64,000 bases of DNA from Haloarcula pelagica (GCF_030127105.1 NZ_CP126163.1:186001-250000), one strand, 5' to 3'; numbered from the stretch's first letter, positions 46,201 through 55,986 are shown. Numbers and translations: made by a program. The notes: generated from the letters alone by a model not told the origin.

Positions 46201-46935
46201 TTACACTGAGGAGAAGTACGACTGACCGAAGCGAAGCAGATCTCGGTCAAATTCGTCCGGGTCGTCGACTCGAAAGTGGAAGAGCTGATTTCGCATATCC
46301 CCGATTCCAAGCACTAGCTCGCGAATTACATCCTGTTGATCATCGAAGAGTGATTCGAATTCTGCCCAGTGAATCGAGATGAATTGGGCATAGTGTGCGT
46401 AACTACAGTGCTCGATCGACGCTGGCGTTGGCAGTGGGTGTTCCTCGTCGAACGTTTCGGCTAGCTGCTCCGACAGCGCATCACCGAACACCCGCGTGAA
46501 AATCTCGCGCAACTGCATCTCGATGGACTCGATCAACAGGAATGGCTCGAGCATCTGTTTCAGTCGCGTCAGGAGGTCGTAGTCGGTCAGAATCCGCCAC
46601 TCGTCATCTCGATTTACCACGATGTACGTATACTCTGCGAGTGAATCGAATACGGCAAGAAGGTTCTCGTCTTCACTGATGGTGTGTGCATCTTCGACGG
46701 CCGCTCCGACCGAGATCTTGTCGAGCGTTTTGTGTCCGACCTCCAGCCGCTGGAATGCAAGGAGGGTCCGGACCACGGACCTGTAGGTGACAATCCCGAC
46801 GAGTTCGCTGTCACGTTCGACACCAATCTGGGTGTAGCTGTTCTCGAACATCCGACGAAGCGCCGATTCGAGCCCGAGGTCATATTTGACGGTCTGGAGG
46901 GTGTTCTCGATGGGCAGGTCAGCGATTGTGTACAT
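46201..46935 (-). CDS. CBS-domain protein with HEPN-like C-terminus
   Basis: The 244-residue protein has two CBS motifs. Residues 1-65 read MYTIADLPIENTLQTVKYDL and ELVGIVTYRSVVRTLLAF; about 70-125 read AAVEDAHTISEDENLLAVFD and EWRILTDYDLLTRLKQM. CBS pairs sense adenine nucleotides. The C-terminal 110 residues are helical and contain GDMRNQLFHFRVDD, an R-x4-H motif as in HEPN ribonucleases or Swt1-type HEPN domains. So it may be a nucleotide-gated RNase or RNA-binding protein. No nucleotidyltransferase partner lies beside it. Start ATG 46935. Undamaged. Confidence 0.75.
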   Translation of the reverse strand: MYTIADLPIENTLQTVKYDLGLESALRRMFENSYTQIGVERDSELVGIVTYRSVVRTLLAFQRLEVGHKTLDKISVGAAVEDAHTISEDENLLAVFDSLAEYTYIVVNRDDEWRILTDYDLLTRLKQMLEPFLLIESIEMQLREIFTRVFGDALSEQLAETFDEEHPLPTPASIEHCSYAHYAQFISIHWAEFESLFDDQQDVIRELVLGIGDMRNQLFHFRVDDPDEFDRDLLRFGQSYFSSV

Positions 46936-47130
46936 GGATGCTCAGAAAGTTGGCCCGTAGCTAACTATGCGTTTCCGTCCGTATCCAATCGACCGCTGTG
47001 TCCACGTTCACTGGTGTTCGGTTAACCTCGAATCGACGGTTTTGTACGGTTTGAGCACGGCCGGCCCCACCGCGTACGCCCGACTCAGGCAATCTTGAAC
47101 CACACAGAATACTACTGAGAGTGTTAACTG
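46936..47130. other. Intergenic, no gene seen
   Basis: About 195 bp between the CBS-HEPN gene and the left end of the IS110 element. No supportable feature beyond the upstream promoter region expected for the minus-strand gene. Confidence 0.3.
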
Positions 47131-47150
47131 ACTCGATGGAAATTCTGCTA

Positions 47151-47353
47151 TCCCATGAGAGCGTGGAACAAGATATGGGACGCAAGAGACCGATCCGTGT
47201 TTCGTGCCGTCGAGCACGTTTAACTGACTGGTCTAAGTGCGTAAGAAGCCGAGGATTGGGCGCTACAGCCCGGATGCCGCGGGGCGCGGCATCCGGGAAA
47301 GCCCGCATAGGTGAATCTCTGTTCCATGCACTGGCGTCCCGGAGTGAGAATCA
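47151..47353 (+). ncRNA. Candidate bridge-RNA leader with a 12-bp GC hairpin
   Basis: Non-coding leader of the IS110 element. CCCGGATGCCGC (47269-47280), loop GGGGC, GCGGCATCCGGG (47286-47297) is a perfect 12-bp stem. It occupies the same relative place as the variable hairpins in the leaders at 12346 and 29382. Inferred bridge RNA; no transcript data. Confidence 0.45.
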
Positions 47354-48345
47354 ATGTACCTTGGAATTGATGTTCACAAGCGGCACGCACAGGTGGCAGT
47401 AATGGATGAAGACGGTGAGATTGTCGAAGAGGTTCGCGTCGAGAACGCGAACCTCGACGAACTCGCCCAGCGGTACGCTGGTGCCGAGGCCGTCATCGAA
47501 GCGACCACCAATTACTACCACATCCACGACACGCTGTCAGAGCATTTGGATGTGACTGTTGCTCACCCTGGGAAACTCTCGCTGATCGCAAACGCGGACA
47601 AGAAGACTGATCGCGTCGACGCTAAAGAGTTGGCGCGGATGGGTCGGTTGAATTCAGTGCCGGAGAGTTACGTTCCGACCGACGAAATCAGGAAGCCCGC
47701 GCACGAGTGCGCGGGCGACAGAAACTGGTAGAGACTCGGACCGACTACGCCAACAAGATCCACGGATTGTTATCCGAACACGGGATCACGCGTGAGATCA
47801 AGCCGCTGAGTGTATCGGGGCGAGAGTCCCTTCGGGACCTCTCGCTCCCGACGCCGTGGGACGAGTTGTTAGCGTCGTATCTCACGATGATCGAGACACT
47901 GACCGAAGAGATCGAGCGACTCAGCGCAATCGAAGAGCGCGCTGGGTCTCTGAAGGAGACCCTGCTGATGACGATTCCCGGCGTAAGCTACTATTCGGCC
48001 CTGATGATCTACGCCGAAGTCGGCGATATAGGGCGGTTTGATAGGGACAAAGAAGTCGTGAGTTACGCTGGATTGAACCCGGTGATCCGCGAGTCAGGCG
48101 ACTCGCGGATCGAAGGTGGTATCTCGAAACGTGGATCCCGGCAGTTACGCTGGATCCTCGTCCAGTGTGCGCGCACAGCCGTCCATACCTGCAACGATGA
48201 GTATCTTAGTCGGTTCTACGACCGATTAGCGGGAAAGAAAGGATCGCAAAAAGCGATCGTCGCAACTGCTCGCAAGTTGCTGGTGTCTATCTTCCACATG
48301 CTCGACCGAAAGGAGGTGTATAACCCGCCAGGTGTGAGTGTCTGA
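47354..48345 (+). pseudogene. IS110-family transposase, frameshifted
   Basis: MYLGIDVHKRHAQVAVMDED, EATTNYYHIHD and KKTDRVDAKELARMGRLN (DEDD domain) are open to codon 115. One base is missing near 47696 (EIRKPAHECAG instead of EIRKARARVRG). The rest, MRGRQKLVETRTDYANKIHG to YAGLNPVIRESGDSR and the end, is open in the next frame. A single indel from intact. Confidence 0.88.
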
Positions 48346-48369
48346 CCGCCGCCGGTCCGGCGGCGGTCA
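48343..48369 (+). other. 13-bp hairpin overlapping the IS110 stop codon
   Basis: TGACCGCCGCCGG, T, CCGGCGGCGGTCA: a perfect 13-bp palindrome that begins with the stop codon itself. Strongest of the four IS110 3' hairpins in the window. Confidence 0.65.
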
Positions 48370-48575
48370 GTAGCCGGGTCGCAGGCCGCATCAGCCACAG
48401 CTACCGCACACGATGTCTCCCGCCTGCCACTGATTGAGATCAACATCAGCCTTTCGTCTGGTCATTTCCTAGATTTTGGGTCCAATCAGCGCACCGGTCC
48501 AAAATACTATGTCGTCAACGGTGGTTTGTTCAGGTAGCAGAATTTCCATAGGCGAACACGGACAATCCACGTTAT

Positions 48576-49745
48576 TCAGTAGTCCGAGAGATCTGATTGT
48601 TGGTGTGATTGTCTGCCAGTGAGCACGTACGGTGCAATAGTTCTAAAGAACTCTGCGAGGAGGACAAGCAGTATTGGGCCAAGAAAAATACCGTAGAAGC
48701 CGAATGCGATCGGTCCGAGTATATACGCAAACATCAGTAGGCCAATATGCGTCCGGTTGCCGCTCACATACGGGCGAATCAGAAAGTCAGGAATCGTATC
48801 GACGACTACGAACGCTAAAAGGAGAAACAGAATCACGAAGCCAAACGCGCTTGGCTGACCACTGGCGACGGCTGCAACCGCGAGAATCGCTCCGACGGGG
48901 AGATACACGATTTTCATCCCAACAACTGGAATTAAACTTCCTGCTCCTGTGAGTGCACCGACTAGGGGCGCAAATGGAACTTTTACTGCTCCGGGTGCAA
49001 CGAGATTATATCCAGAAAAGACAAGAATCCCGATAATTCCCGTCACAAATGCGTTCAGGATATTACCGAAGAGAATAGAAGACAGTTCATCGTCAACAGC
49101 TACTGCGTATGACTCGACAACGCCTGATTCATCAAAATTGTCGAGGAACCAGCCTACGAGCTGCGAACCATCGGTGAGTAAATAATACGTTCCGGCCAGA
49201 AGAATGAATCCATGGAGTGCTGCGTTTGCGATGAGGCCTACTGAATCAATCAGCGTAGTCACTATTCGTTCTGCCCACGTTTGAACTGCGGGATTGTTGA
49301 GAATCGCTGCAACCTCCTCAGGACTCATTGCTAGTATGTCACTGATCTCTAACCCTACAAGTGGTGCCGGAAGTCCACTCCCTTGTGCCGACTGCAGTGC
49401 AGAGAGATATGCTGCACCAGGACCGTTCCCGCCGACGAAGCGCTGGATCTCGGGTACCACTAGCACAAGGGTATAGGTGAGCAAGAAGAGAAACGGCAGC
49501 AGGAAAACAGCAATCGTAGTCACTGCAAGCACCTGACGGCGATAGGGAAGGTAACGGCCTTGGAGTCGCGATGGAAGCGAGAAGTTATCGAGCTTTCGAT
49601 AAATTGGGCGGCTTGCATAGTAGAGAAAAACCGTGAACACGAGCGTCGCCTGAAACTGAATTAAGACAAAAACGACAGCAATCAGCAATCCTACCCCTCC
49701 TATTCCGAAAAGAATTCTTCGCCGTAGTCTTGCGTCGTAATTCAT
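48576..49745 (-). CDS. AI-2E family transporter (UPF0118)
   Basis: The 389-residue membrane protein has about seven to eight helices (RRILFGIGGVGLLIAVVFVL, VLAVTTIAVFLLPFLFLLTY, TTLIDSVGLIANAALHGFIL) and a hallmark PFAPLVGALTGAGSLIPVVG segment, then GNRTHIGLLMFAYILGPIAF near the end. This family includes the AI-2 exporter TqsA and Na+/H+ antiporters, so the substrate cannot be named; in halophiles ion exchange is plausible. Undamaged, stands alone. Confidence 0.88.
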   Translation of the reverse strand: MNYDARLRRRILFGIGGVGLLIAVVFVLIQFQATLVFTVFLYYASRPIYRKLDNFSLPSRLQGRYLPYRRQVLAVTTIAVFLLPFLFLLTYTLVLVVPEIQRFVGGNGPGAAYLSALQSAQGSGLPAPLVGLEISDILAMSPEEVAAILNNPAVQTWAERIVTTLIDSVGLIANAALHGFILLAGTYYLLTDGSQLVGWFLDNFDESGVVESYAVAVDDELSSILFGNILNAFVTGIIGILVFSGYNLVAPGAVKVPFAPLVGALTGAGSLIPVVGMKIVYLPVGAILAVAAVASGQPSAFGFVILFLLLAFVVVDTIPDFLIRPYVSGNRTHIGLLMFAYILGPIAFGFYGIFLGPILLVLLAEFFRTIAPYVLTGRQSHQQSDLSDY

Positions 49746-50016
49746 TCAGCTAATGATTACAACGGTATGGAAAAGGTATGTTGATATTGGAGTGCTGGCT
49801 TTCGCTCGTTAACCTACAATCGTGGTTGGCTCATTTATCGCCCAGAAGACAATGCGAAAAACATCATGACGCAATCGCCGTGAGAAACCAAGACGACATC
49901 TGAATTGTCGGCTAGATCTGCTTGAACCCAGCGAGACACCGTCACGGAGGTTGTCTAATGTTTACAAAAAGAGCGATCACCACCGACAATCAAAGAGGAA
50001 AAAGTAACCACGGGGG
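49746..50016. other. Intergenic, no gene seen
   Basis: About 270 bp between two minus-strand genes. No repeat or RNA gene recognised; the part next to 49746 should contain the promoter of the AI-2E-type gene. Confidence 0.3.
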
Positions 50017-50292
50017 CTATCTGAAAAGACGACCAGCACGCCACTCCCACAGTGACTCAACTGATATCCAAACCAATATCCAGAGGGCGGTCAGGCCCAC
50101 CACAAGAACTGTAGTTGAGAGCACCCCGAACGGTTCTACCGTTCTGAATAGGAGGGGTGTGAAAATGAGGATCAGGACTACAACAGATCCCAATCCGGCG
50201 AGTGCACATACAAAGTGCTCAATCCGTGAAGGGGTGGATAGCTGATTGCTAGCTGGTCTTGCCTCCTGACTGACCGAGAATGGTTTGCTCAT
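50017..50292 (-). CDS. Small two-helix membrane protein
   Basis: About 91 residues from ATG 50292 (MSKPFSVSQEARPASNQLST). Two membrane helices (HFVCALAGLGSVVVLILIF, LSTTVLVVGLTALWILVWIS) and a basic C-terminus (EWRAGRLFR). No family recognised. The upstream ATG at 50301 adds three residues only. Confidence 0.55.
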   Translation of the reverse strand: MSKPFSVSQEARPASNQLSTPSRIEHFVCALAGLGSVVVLILIFTPLLFRTVEPFGVLSTTVLVVGLTALWILVWISVESLWEWRAGRLFR

Positions 50293-50423
50293 ACATACCA
50301 CCTTCTGAATAAAGCTTCGTGATTGTCATATAAAAAATCTTGGTAGCTATTCACACAGCCTGAGGATTCCTCCGCTTTCAGGCGGGGAGAGGATGTTACA
50401 CCCCGTATATTATCATAGGAGAC

Positions 50424-51579
50424 GTGCCAACGCTTGTGTCTATGCTCTCGTCCTTCCTTGTCCCGCTTCAATCTAGCACGGAATTCACCGAAACAGTGGC
50501 AGTAGTCGCTGCAGCAGTCATCGTCGGTGCTGTGATCTGGTTCCTGGGAAAACGCCTGAGAACCCGACTTCGAACGGAGAACGCCGAAGTCGTCCGGGCG
50601 GGACCCCTCCTGGTTGTGGCAAGCGTCGCCGCCGTCGTCTTGGTGCTCCGATGGAATGCGGCTGGGACCGCACTCTCGGTCGTTGGTGTGCTTGAATTCG
50701 GTATCGAGGCTGGTGTCCGCCTCCTACTTACGATACTCCTGTTCGTCGCCGCGTACACCGTCACCCGTATCCTGAAGCGGTTCCTCCTCGGCAGTGGCAG
50801 CTCGAAACACCGCGTCACGTCCGACCACCAGCGTCGGGTCAGCTACTACGTCACTCAAGTCGTGATCTACGTTTTCGCCGTATTCGGAACGTTCTCACTG
50901 TGGGGTGTCCAGCTAAGCGATCTTCTGCTAGGAGCCGGCGTCCTGGGTATCGTGCTGGGGTTTGCGGCCCAGGAGACGCTCGGATCGATCCTCGCGGGGT
51001 TTATCCTCATGCTCTCGCGCCCGTTCGCCATCGGGGACTGGGTCCGAATCGGCGATCACGAGGGATTCATCACCGAGATCACCATCAACAACGTCCGCCT
51101 CCGTAATCTCGACGGCGAACACGTTGTGCTCCCGAACGAAGCCGTGAACAATCGAACGATCATCAATCGCAGTATCGAAGGAAAACTTCGGCTCCGGGTC
51201 GAAGTCGGGATCGATTACGACGTTGATCCCGACCATGCCGAAGCTGTCGCTCTGGACGCACTCACGGAACTCGAGGAGATCATGACTCAGCCCGCCCCGC
51301 AAGTACTCCCGGCTCGATTCGACGATTCAGCCGTGATACTCGAACTGCGATTCTGGGTCGACAAAACCGACTCCACAACGGAAATGGCGAGCCACGCAAG
51401 TCGTCATCCACAATGTCAAGGCCGCGTTCCGACGGGAGGGAATCAAGATCCCGTTCCCGCAACGTGAACTCATGGGGAGGAAAGAGACCGGTGGCTTTCG
51501 AGTCGTTGACGACGAGCTGAGCGGCCAACCTGAGGTGGATTCATACCCGCCGACCTCATCGACAGATCGATCCGAGTGA
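50424..51579 (+). pseudogene. MscS-type mechanosensitive channel, C-terminal frameshift
   Basis: GTG 50424 or ATG 50442. Helices at about 25-45, 60-80, 90-110 and 150-170 are followed by the pore-lining helix and beta domain signature (LLGAGVLGIVLGFAAQETLG, SILAGFILMLSRPFAIGDWV, GFITEITINNVRLRNLDGEH, VVLPNEAVNNRTIINRS). The frame is open to 51467, but a one-base deletion near 51388 replaces the expected C-terminus. The family's ATQVVIHNVKAAFRREGIKI and PFPQREL can be read in the next frame, to a stop at 51577-51579. It would release solutes on hypo-osmotic shock. Truncated product may or may not work. Confidence 0.85.
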
Positions 51580-51986
51580 GCAGGAGCAGCGTCTCTTCCT
51601 TGATCACCTACTTCCTTCAAGTCGCAACGGACACAGGAGACGGCTATAACACGGGAACGATTAGTGAAGCCGATAGCGACAACAAACTCGACACAGAACC
51701 AAAATTCCGAGTGTTACCACAGCCGAAAGAATGGGTCGCGCGAGATCCGGATGGATGATCCGGACATCGTACGAGGGCTCCTGCAGTCGCTGCTGTTCGT
51801 CACGCAAGCCAGGGATACGCCTGTCGTCCAGACTAAGAGCTACGATGAGGTTGAAGAGGCACTGATCGACACGATCGTCTCAGGATTGTTCGCAGATGAA
51901 TCGATGTCATCTAGTGTCTGATTCGGACACTCGTGGGTGAACGCTGAGCATTCGCCTACCGCTCTCAGTGGTTGACATCCTCCCCC
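51580..51986. other. Intergenic; weak small ORF
   Basis: A frame from ATG 51751 to 51921 (MDDPDIVRGLLQSLLFVTQA) could encode 56 residues but has no family or promoter support. Nothing else seen. Confidence 0.3.
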
Positions 51987-52133
51987 CGCGAGCAGGTTCG
52001 CGGCGCGACGCTCCGAGACGAACGTCTTAATTGGGAACATCGCTCGTCGGGTGACGCCGTCGCGTCATCCTTGCCTGCTGTGACTTCCAGCTACTACTGA
52101 GCATTGACCAACAATCCCCTACCCAAGAGCGCT
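51987..52133 (-). mobile_element. Solo right end of an ISH4-type element
   Basis: Matches 9630-9768 almost base for base in blocks (CGCGACGCTCCGAGACGAAC, CTGCTGTGACTTCCAGCTAC). It includes the transposase start (coding FPIKTFVSERRAANLLA) and the terminal ACCAACAATCCCCTACCC with AAGAGCG. The rest of the element is absent. Confidence 0.75.
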
Positions 52134-52141
52134 CATAATTG

Positions 52142-52579
52142 TCACATCCCGCTTTGCTGTAACAGCATGACCGCAGCGAGTGCAGTAAAAATGTCTGGGA
52201 GAACAGTAAATAGGCCAATCCCAGTCGGCTCGACGCCAAAAACAACCCACACGATCGGATTTGCCCAAATAGCATACAGAAATAGCGAGACGTTGATGAG
52301 AAGCAACGTCCGCGTGAACGGGTTAGGAAGACGCCGATAAATGCGGAAATACGTTACTGCCACTCCGAGAAGAATCGCTGCGGTGAAGATCGAGACGAAC
52401 ACTTTTGTTAGGATAAACAGACTTCGAATAAGATGTTCTCCCGAGAACGGTTGCTCTAAGAGCATCCAGACAAGGAGCGTCACTCCGAGTGCGACACTCG
52501 CCGCTATAGTGACTAATAGAACCGTTCGCCGGGTCGTCTCTGTCTCATCAAATTTCATCTGTATGCTACTCCCGCTCAT
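52142..52579 (-). CDS. Four-helix membrane protein paired with a winged-helix regulator
   Basis: From ATG 52579 (MSGSSIQMKFDETETTRRTV) about 145 residues with four hydrophobic helices (VLLVTIAASVALGVTLLVWM, SLFILTKVFVSIFTAAILLG, LLINVSLFLYAIWANPIVWV, IGLFTVLPDIFTALAAVMLL). Overlaps the preceding regulator gene by 14 bp, so translationally coupled. Function unknown; coupled winged-helix/4-TM pairs recur in haloarchaea. Confidence 0.7.
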   Translation of the reverse strand: MSGSSIQMKFDETETTRRTVLLVTIAASVALGVTLLVWMLLEQPFSGEHLIRSLFILTKVFVSIFTAAILLGVAVTYFRIYRRLPNPFTRTLLLINVSLFLYAIWANPIVWVVFGVEPTGIGLFTVLPDIFTALAAVMLLQQSGM

Positions 52580-52928
52580 TCTGTGTCTCTCCGTCTGATT
52601 CCATGTTCGCACCTGCCCCTGGTGATGATGATTCAGTCGGTAATAGTTCGGCCATATCTGCTTTCCGAGCTACTTGCTCGAGGATGTCCAGATTCTCTTT
52701 CATCTGATCAGTTAGAAAATAAGTCATTCCGTATCCGTCGCCCATCGTGGTTAATACCCCGTTCTCACAGAGCAGGTCAAGATGATGGCGGGTAGTTTTG
52801 TAGTCTAACTCTAAGCTCTCCGAAAGCTGATTTGCGTTCATCGGTGTCTCGTGGAGTGTGAGGATGATGCGAAGGCGATTCCGGCCACCTCGTGAACCAC
52901 CAATCAACCACCAGAGAACCCGACGCAT
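52566..52928 (-). CDS. Winged-helix (ArsR-like) transcriptional regulator
   Basis: I start it at ATG 52928 (MRRVLWWLIGGSRGGRNRLR), because ATTTTTATATT (about 52950-52962) lies 25-30 bp upstream, as for a leaderless gene. About 120 residues: winged HTH with PMNANQLSESLELDYKTTRH then HLDLLCENGVLTTMGDGYGM, and a flexible acidic tail (NMESDGETQNERE). It would repress or activate nearby envelope genes; its target could be the divergent surface-protein gene at 53457. Longer upstream frames would ignore the TATA box. Confidence 0.75.
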   Translation of the reverse strand: MRRVLWWLIGGSRGGRNRLRIILTLHETPMNANQLSESLELDYKTTRHHLDLLCENGVLTTMGDGYGMTYFLTDQMKENLDILEQVARKADMAELLPTESSSPGAGANMESDGETQNERE

Positions 52929-53456
52929 CTGTGTGCGACTACAACCGGGAATATAAAAATATGAGTGGATTGAATCTGTAGGATATACGAGGACCGATTG
53001 GGATAATCGGTCGCTCATGGGAGGTTGCGCCAGCAGGGAATCAGTTCTGTCAACCACAGGATACCCATTCTACTGTGATTGTACTATGCTCCAGCAGCTA
53101 TCACTCCAAGGCCCGCGGATAAGATTATTTGCCGAATTTTACCACACGTACAGACAGACTTGAGCCAGAATTGCACCCAAATTCATCCAGACTGCGTGAG
53201 ATCGATTCGCTCGGTAAACAGAAATCTGAAATCTATGTCAGAAAGCGGTGGTGTGGAGTCAAGTTCGGTTACTGGTTCGCGACTCTATCTGAATTTGGGT
53301 GTAATTGTGCGTCGATCTGGTCTGACTTCTGGCTCAAGTCCGGCAAAAGAGTAACCCCGAGTAAATACTTCCTACGAGTGTAATGTCAAAATCCGTCTCT
53401 GGTGAGCGCTACAATACACGATATTTACCACACAGCTATGTTTCTACCATTACTTC
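52929..53456. other. Divergent intergenic region with a large imperfect inverted repeat
   Basis: No gene in about 530 bp. GACTTGAGCCAGAA (53157-53170) and ACCCAAATTCA (53175-53185) are each repeated inverted: TGAATTTGGGT at 53290-53300 and TTCTGGCTCAAGTC at 53327-53340. The arms enclose about 105 bp. It could be a small MITE relic or a structured leader of the surface-protein gene at 53457. Confidence 0.5.
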
Positions 53457-54998
53457 TTGGAAATAATGAATCGAGGCAATAGTATGACTACCGGCCGCTC
53501 CCGCTTAGAACTGGTGGCTTCGCTCATGATACTCTTGATGCTGGTGATCAGCGTATTCGCACTCACTACCCCCGTCGCATCTGCCCAGTCGAGTGGGACT
53601 GCAATCGCGATCTCAAATGTCACTACAAGCACTCAGACGTCAACCGCGGGAGAGCCGTTCTCACTCCGGGTCACGATCTCGAACTATCCCAATAGCCAAC
53701 GGACAGCGAATCTTAATGATCTCGTCGTTGAGGTTGATGGCAATCGAGAACACATAGTAAATGGACTCGGTCAATTGACGCCTGGGTCACAGATGACTGT
53801 ATCCGTCCCAGTGACAATCAATGACCCCGGACAGAAAACTATCAGTCTCAAACTGTATGGGAGTACCTCTGGAACGGTAATTAACGTCCAGTCTCAATAC
53901 GTCGTGGACGTGCGCGAGCCACAACGCCCGAGTTTGGGGATTGCTGTCACTGAACCCAAGACTGGTGACACGGGAGGTGTCACGGTTTCTAATCCGGTCG
54001 TCGGAGCGACACGGCAGGTGAACGTAACTGTCGCCAATGGGAACACAGAACCACTCCGTAACGTCCAATTGCGTCTGGACGGTGATGCGGATATCAAAAA
54101 TTCCCGACGGATTAGTGCTTCAATCGCGTCCGGAGACCAAACCAGCCACACGTATCGGGTGAAGTTCTTCCGGTCCGGACAGCAATCACTCAACGCGACA
54201 CTTACATATGATACTCCGTCCGGAAAGACACGGACGGTGTCTCAAGTTGACACCGTCAACGTTGATGCGGCGACGAGTGATGTGACACTGGATGTTTCCA
54301 ATCAGATTCGTAATGATTCATCGGTCATCCTTACAGAACTCCATCAGTTCGGCAACGTAGAACTCGAGGACGTACAGATCCGTGCAGTGAATGATGGAAG
54401 CACTGTTGCCAGAGTCCCTATCTCAAACGTTCCGGGAGATGGATCCCGAAATGTCGCTCTGGATGATAACGATATTCCAGCCGGCAACATCACGATTGTG
54501 GCAACGTTCACCGCCGGGACAGATCGACAGACCATCCAACAGAGTCTCCGGTACTCAAAATATTCTCCAGCGCCAACCTCTGCGATTGCACTAACCGATG
54601 TTGGAATCACCCGGAGCGGGGGAACGTTGACCATCGAGGGTGAGGCAGCGAACGTCGGCACCGCACAGGTGAATTCGGTTCTGATCAGTGCTGCTAACAC
54701 GGATGCCGTAACGCCCGTTTGGCCGACAAAAGAATATTTCATTGACAACATCGACTCAAATGAGTTCGAAACGTTCGAAGCGACGGTGAACGCCTCGTCG
54801 AATCTTGACCAGATCCCGATTCAAGTAGAGTACACCATCAACGGCCAGCGGGTGTCCAGCACGCTCCCCGTTGATATCGGCACCATCGAATCTCAGTCAG
54901 ACAGCAACCAAGAAGGTGGCTCCCCGCTGCTAGCAATCGGTCTCCTCGTGATCGTGGTAGTCGGGGCTGGGATCGGAGTGTATCGGTGGCGAAACTAA
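53457..54998 (+). CDS. COG1361-type exported CARDB protein (paralogue of 16454-17980)
   Basis: The 513-residue protein starts MEIMNRGNSMTTGRSRLELV; translation may begin at the internal MTTGRSR. Signal peptide (MILLMLVISVFALTTPVASA), CARDB/NEW3-type domains (ISNVTTSTQTSTAGEPFSLR, VTNPVVGATRQVNVTVANGN-like segment, TIEGEAANVGTAQVNSVLIS) and a C-terminal helix (PLLAIGLLVIVVVGAGIGVY) then RWRN. Domain order and C-terminal third match the 508-residue protein beside the LolD/MacB genes. Here the downstream transporter is of the ABC-2 type and broken. Intact. Confidence 0.8.
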   Translation: MEIMNRGNSMTTGRSRLELVASLMILLMLVISVFALTTPVASAQSSGTAIAISNVTTSTQTSTAGEPFSLRVTISNYPNSQRTANLNDLVVEVDGNREHIVNGLGQLTPGSQMTVSVPVTINDPGQKTISLKLYGSTSGTVINVQSQYVVDVREPQRPSLGIAVTEPKTGDTGGVTVSNPVVGATRQVNVTVANGNTEPLRNVQLRLDGDADIKNSRRISASIASGDQTSHTYRVKFFRSGQQSLNATLTYDTPSGKTRTVSQVDTVNVDAATSDVTLDVSNQIRNDSSVILTELHQFGNVELEDVQIRAVNDGSTVARVPISNVPGDGSRNVALDDNDIPAGNITIVATFTAGTDRQTIQQSLRYSKYSPAPTSAIALTDVGITRSGGTLTIEGEAANVGTAQVNSVLISAANTDAVTPVWPTKEYFIDNIDSNEFETFEATVNASSNLDQIPIQVEYTINGQRVSSTLPVDIGTIESQSDSNQEGGSPLLAIGLLVIVVVGAGIGVYRWRN

Positions 54999-55071
54999 TG
55001 AGCATCAACGATAGCTTGCCAGCTGGTCCGTTGAGTAGTCTGATAACTGCCTCATCAAGGATACTCAGATA

Positions 55072-55986
55072 ATGCCACCAGCAATACAGATACACGACGT
55101 TACGAAGCGGTTCGGTTCCTTCACGGCCGTCGACCGTGTCGACTTACAGATCGAACAGGGCGAGGTGTTCGGGTTTCTCGGCCACAACGGTGCCGGAAAG
55201 TCGACACTGATCAACATGCTTCTGGACCACATCCGTCCGACTGCGGGTGACCTGAGGTGTTCGGCGCCGACTGTCAGACGGACAGCGTCGAAGCGCGCAA
55301 GCACATGGGGATCCTTCCGGACGGGTATGGTGTGTACTCCGGTCTCACGGGCCGCCAGCACGTCCAGTTCGCAATGGAATCCAAGGGCGTCGACGGCGAA
55401 CCACTCAACCTGCTCGACCGAGTCGGTATTACGGAGGCAGCCGACCGTGCTGCTGAGGGTTACTCAAAGGGGATGACACAGCGCATGGTGTTTGCAATGG
55501 CACTCGTTGGTGAGCCCGACCTCCTCATTCTTGACAAGCCGAACGTCGGGACTTGACCCGGCGGGTGCACGGTCGATGCGTGAAATCATCCTCGAAGAGA
55601 ACGAGCGAGGGGCGACTGTCTTCTTCTCGAGTCACATCCTCGAACAGATCGAAGCGGTTGCCGATCGTGTCGGTATTATGCACCAGGGCCAGCTTGCAGC
55701 CGTCGACACGATCGGCGGGCTGCGAGATATGGCTGGCGGTGAGACGAGACTTCTCATTGCGACCAACAATCTCGAAGACACACATATCGATGCGGTCGAA
55801 GCACTCGACGAGGTCGACAAAGCGGGGCTCACCGACGAGGGCCGGCTCGCGGTCACGTGTGCGAAGGGCGCAAAGATGGACGTACTGCTTGCGTTGGACG
55901 AACAAGGCGTCGAGGTGCTCGACTTGACAACCGAAGAGGCATCGCTTGAGGACCTGTTCGTCGAATATACACGGAGAAGTGAATGA
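55072..55986 (+). pseudogene. ABC-2 type transporter ATPase, two frameshifts
   Basis: MPPAIQIHDVTKRFGSFTAV and Walker A GHNGAGKST are in frame 1. Frame is lost near 55255 and again near 55545. The signature region reads EGYSKGMTQRMVFAMALVGE; Walker B reads LLILDKP, with Lys where the catalytic Glu of DEP is expected. The rest (LDPAGARSMREIILEENERG, FFSSHILEQIEAVADRVGIM) is in the third frame to 55986. A NosF/CcmA-like ATPase for the two permeases that follow. Indels plus the E-to-K change suggest real decay. Confidence 0.85.

Larger units (their letters stand above)
47131..48553 (+). mobile_element. IS110-family element, degenerate
   Basis: Inverted ends ATGGAAATTCTGCTA (47136-47150) and TAGCAGAATTTCCAT (48535-48549), perfect over 15 bp. 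Leader about 200 bp, broken transposase, tail about 200 bp that aligns with 21667-21859. Confidence 0.8.

Noticed and set aside
46961-47308. 115-codon minus-strand frame
   Set aside because: Overlaps the IS110 left end and leader; composition is that of a shadow frame and no family is recognised.
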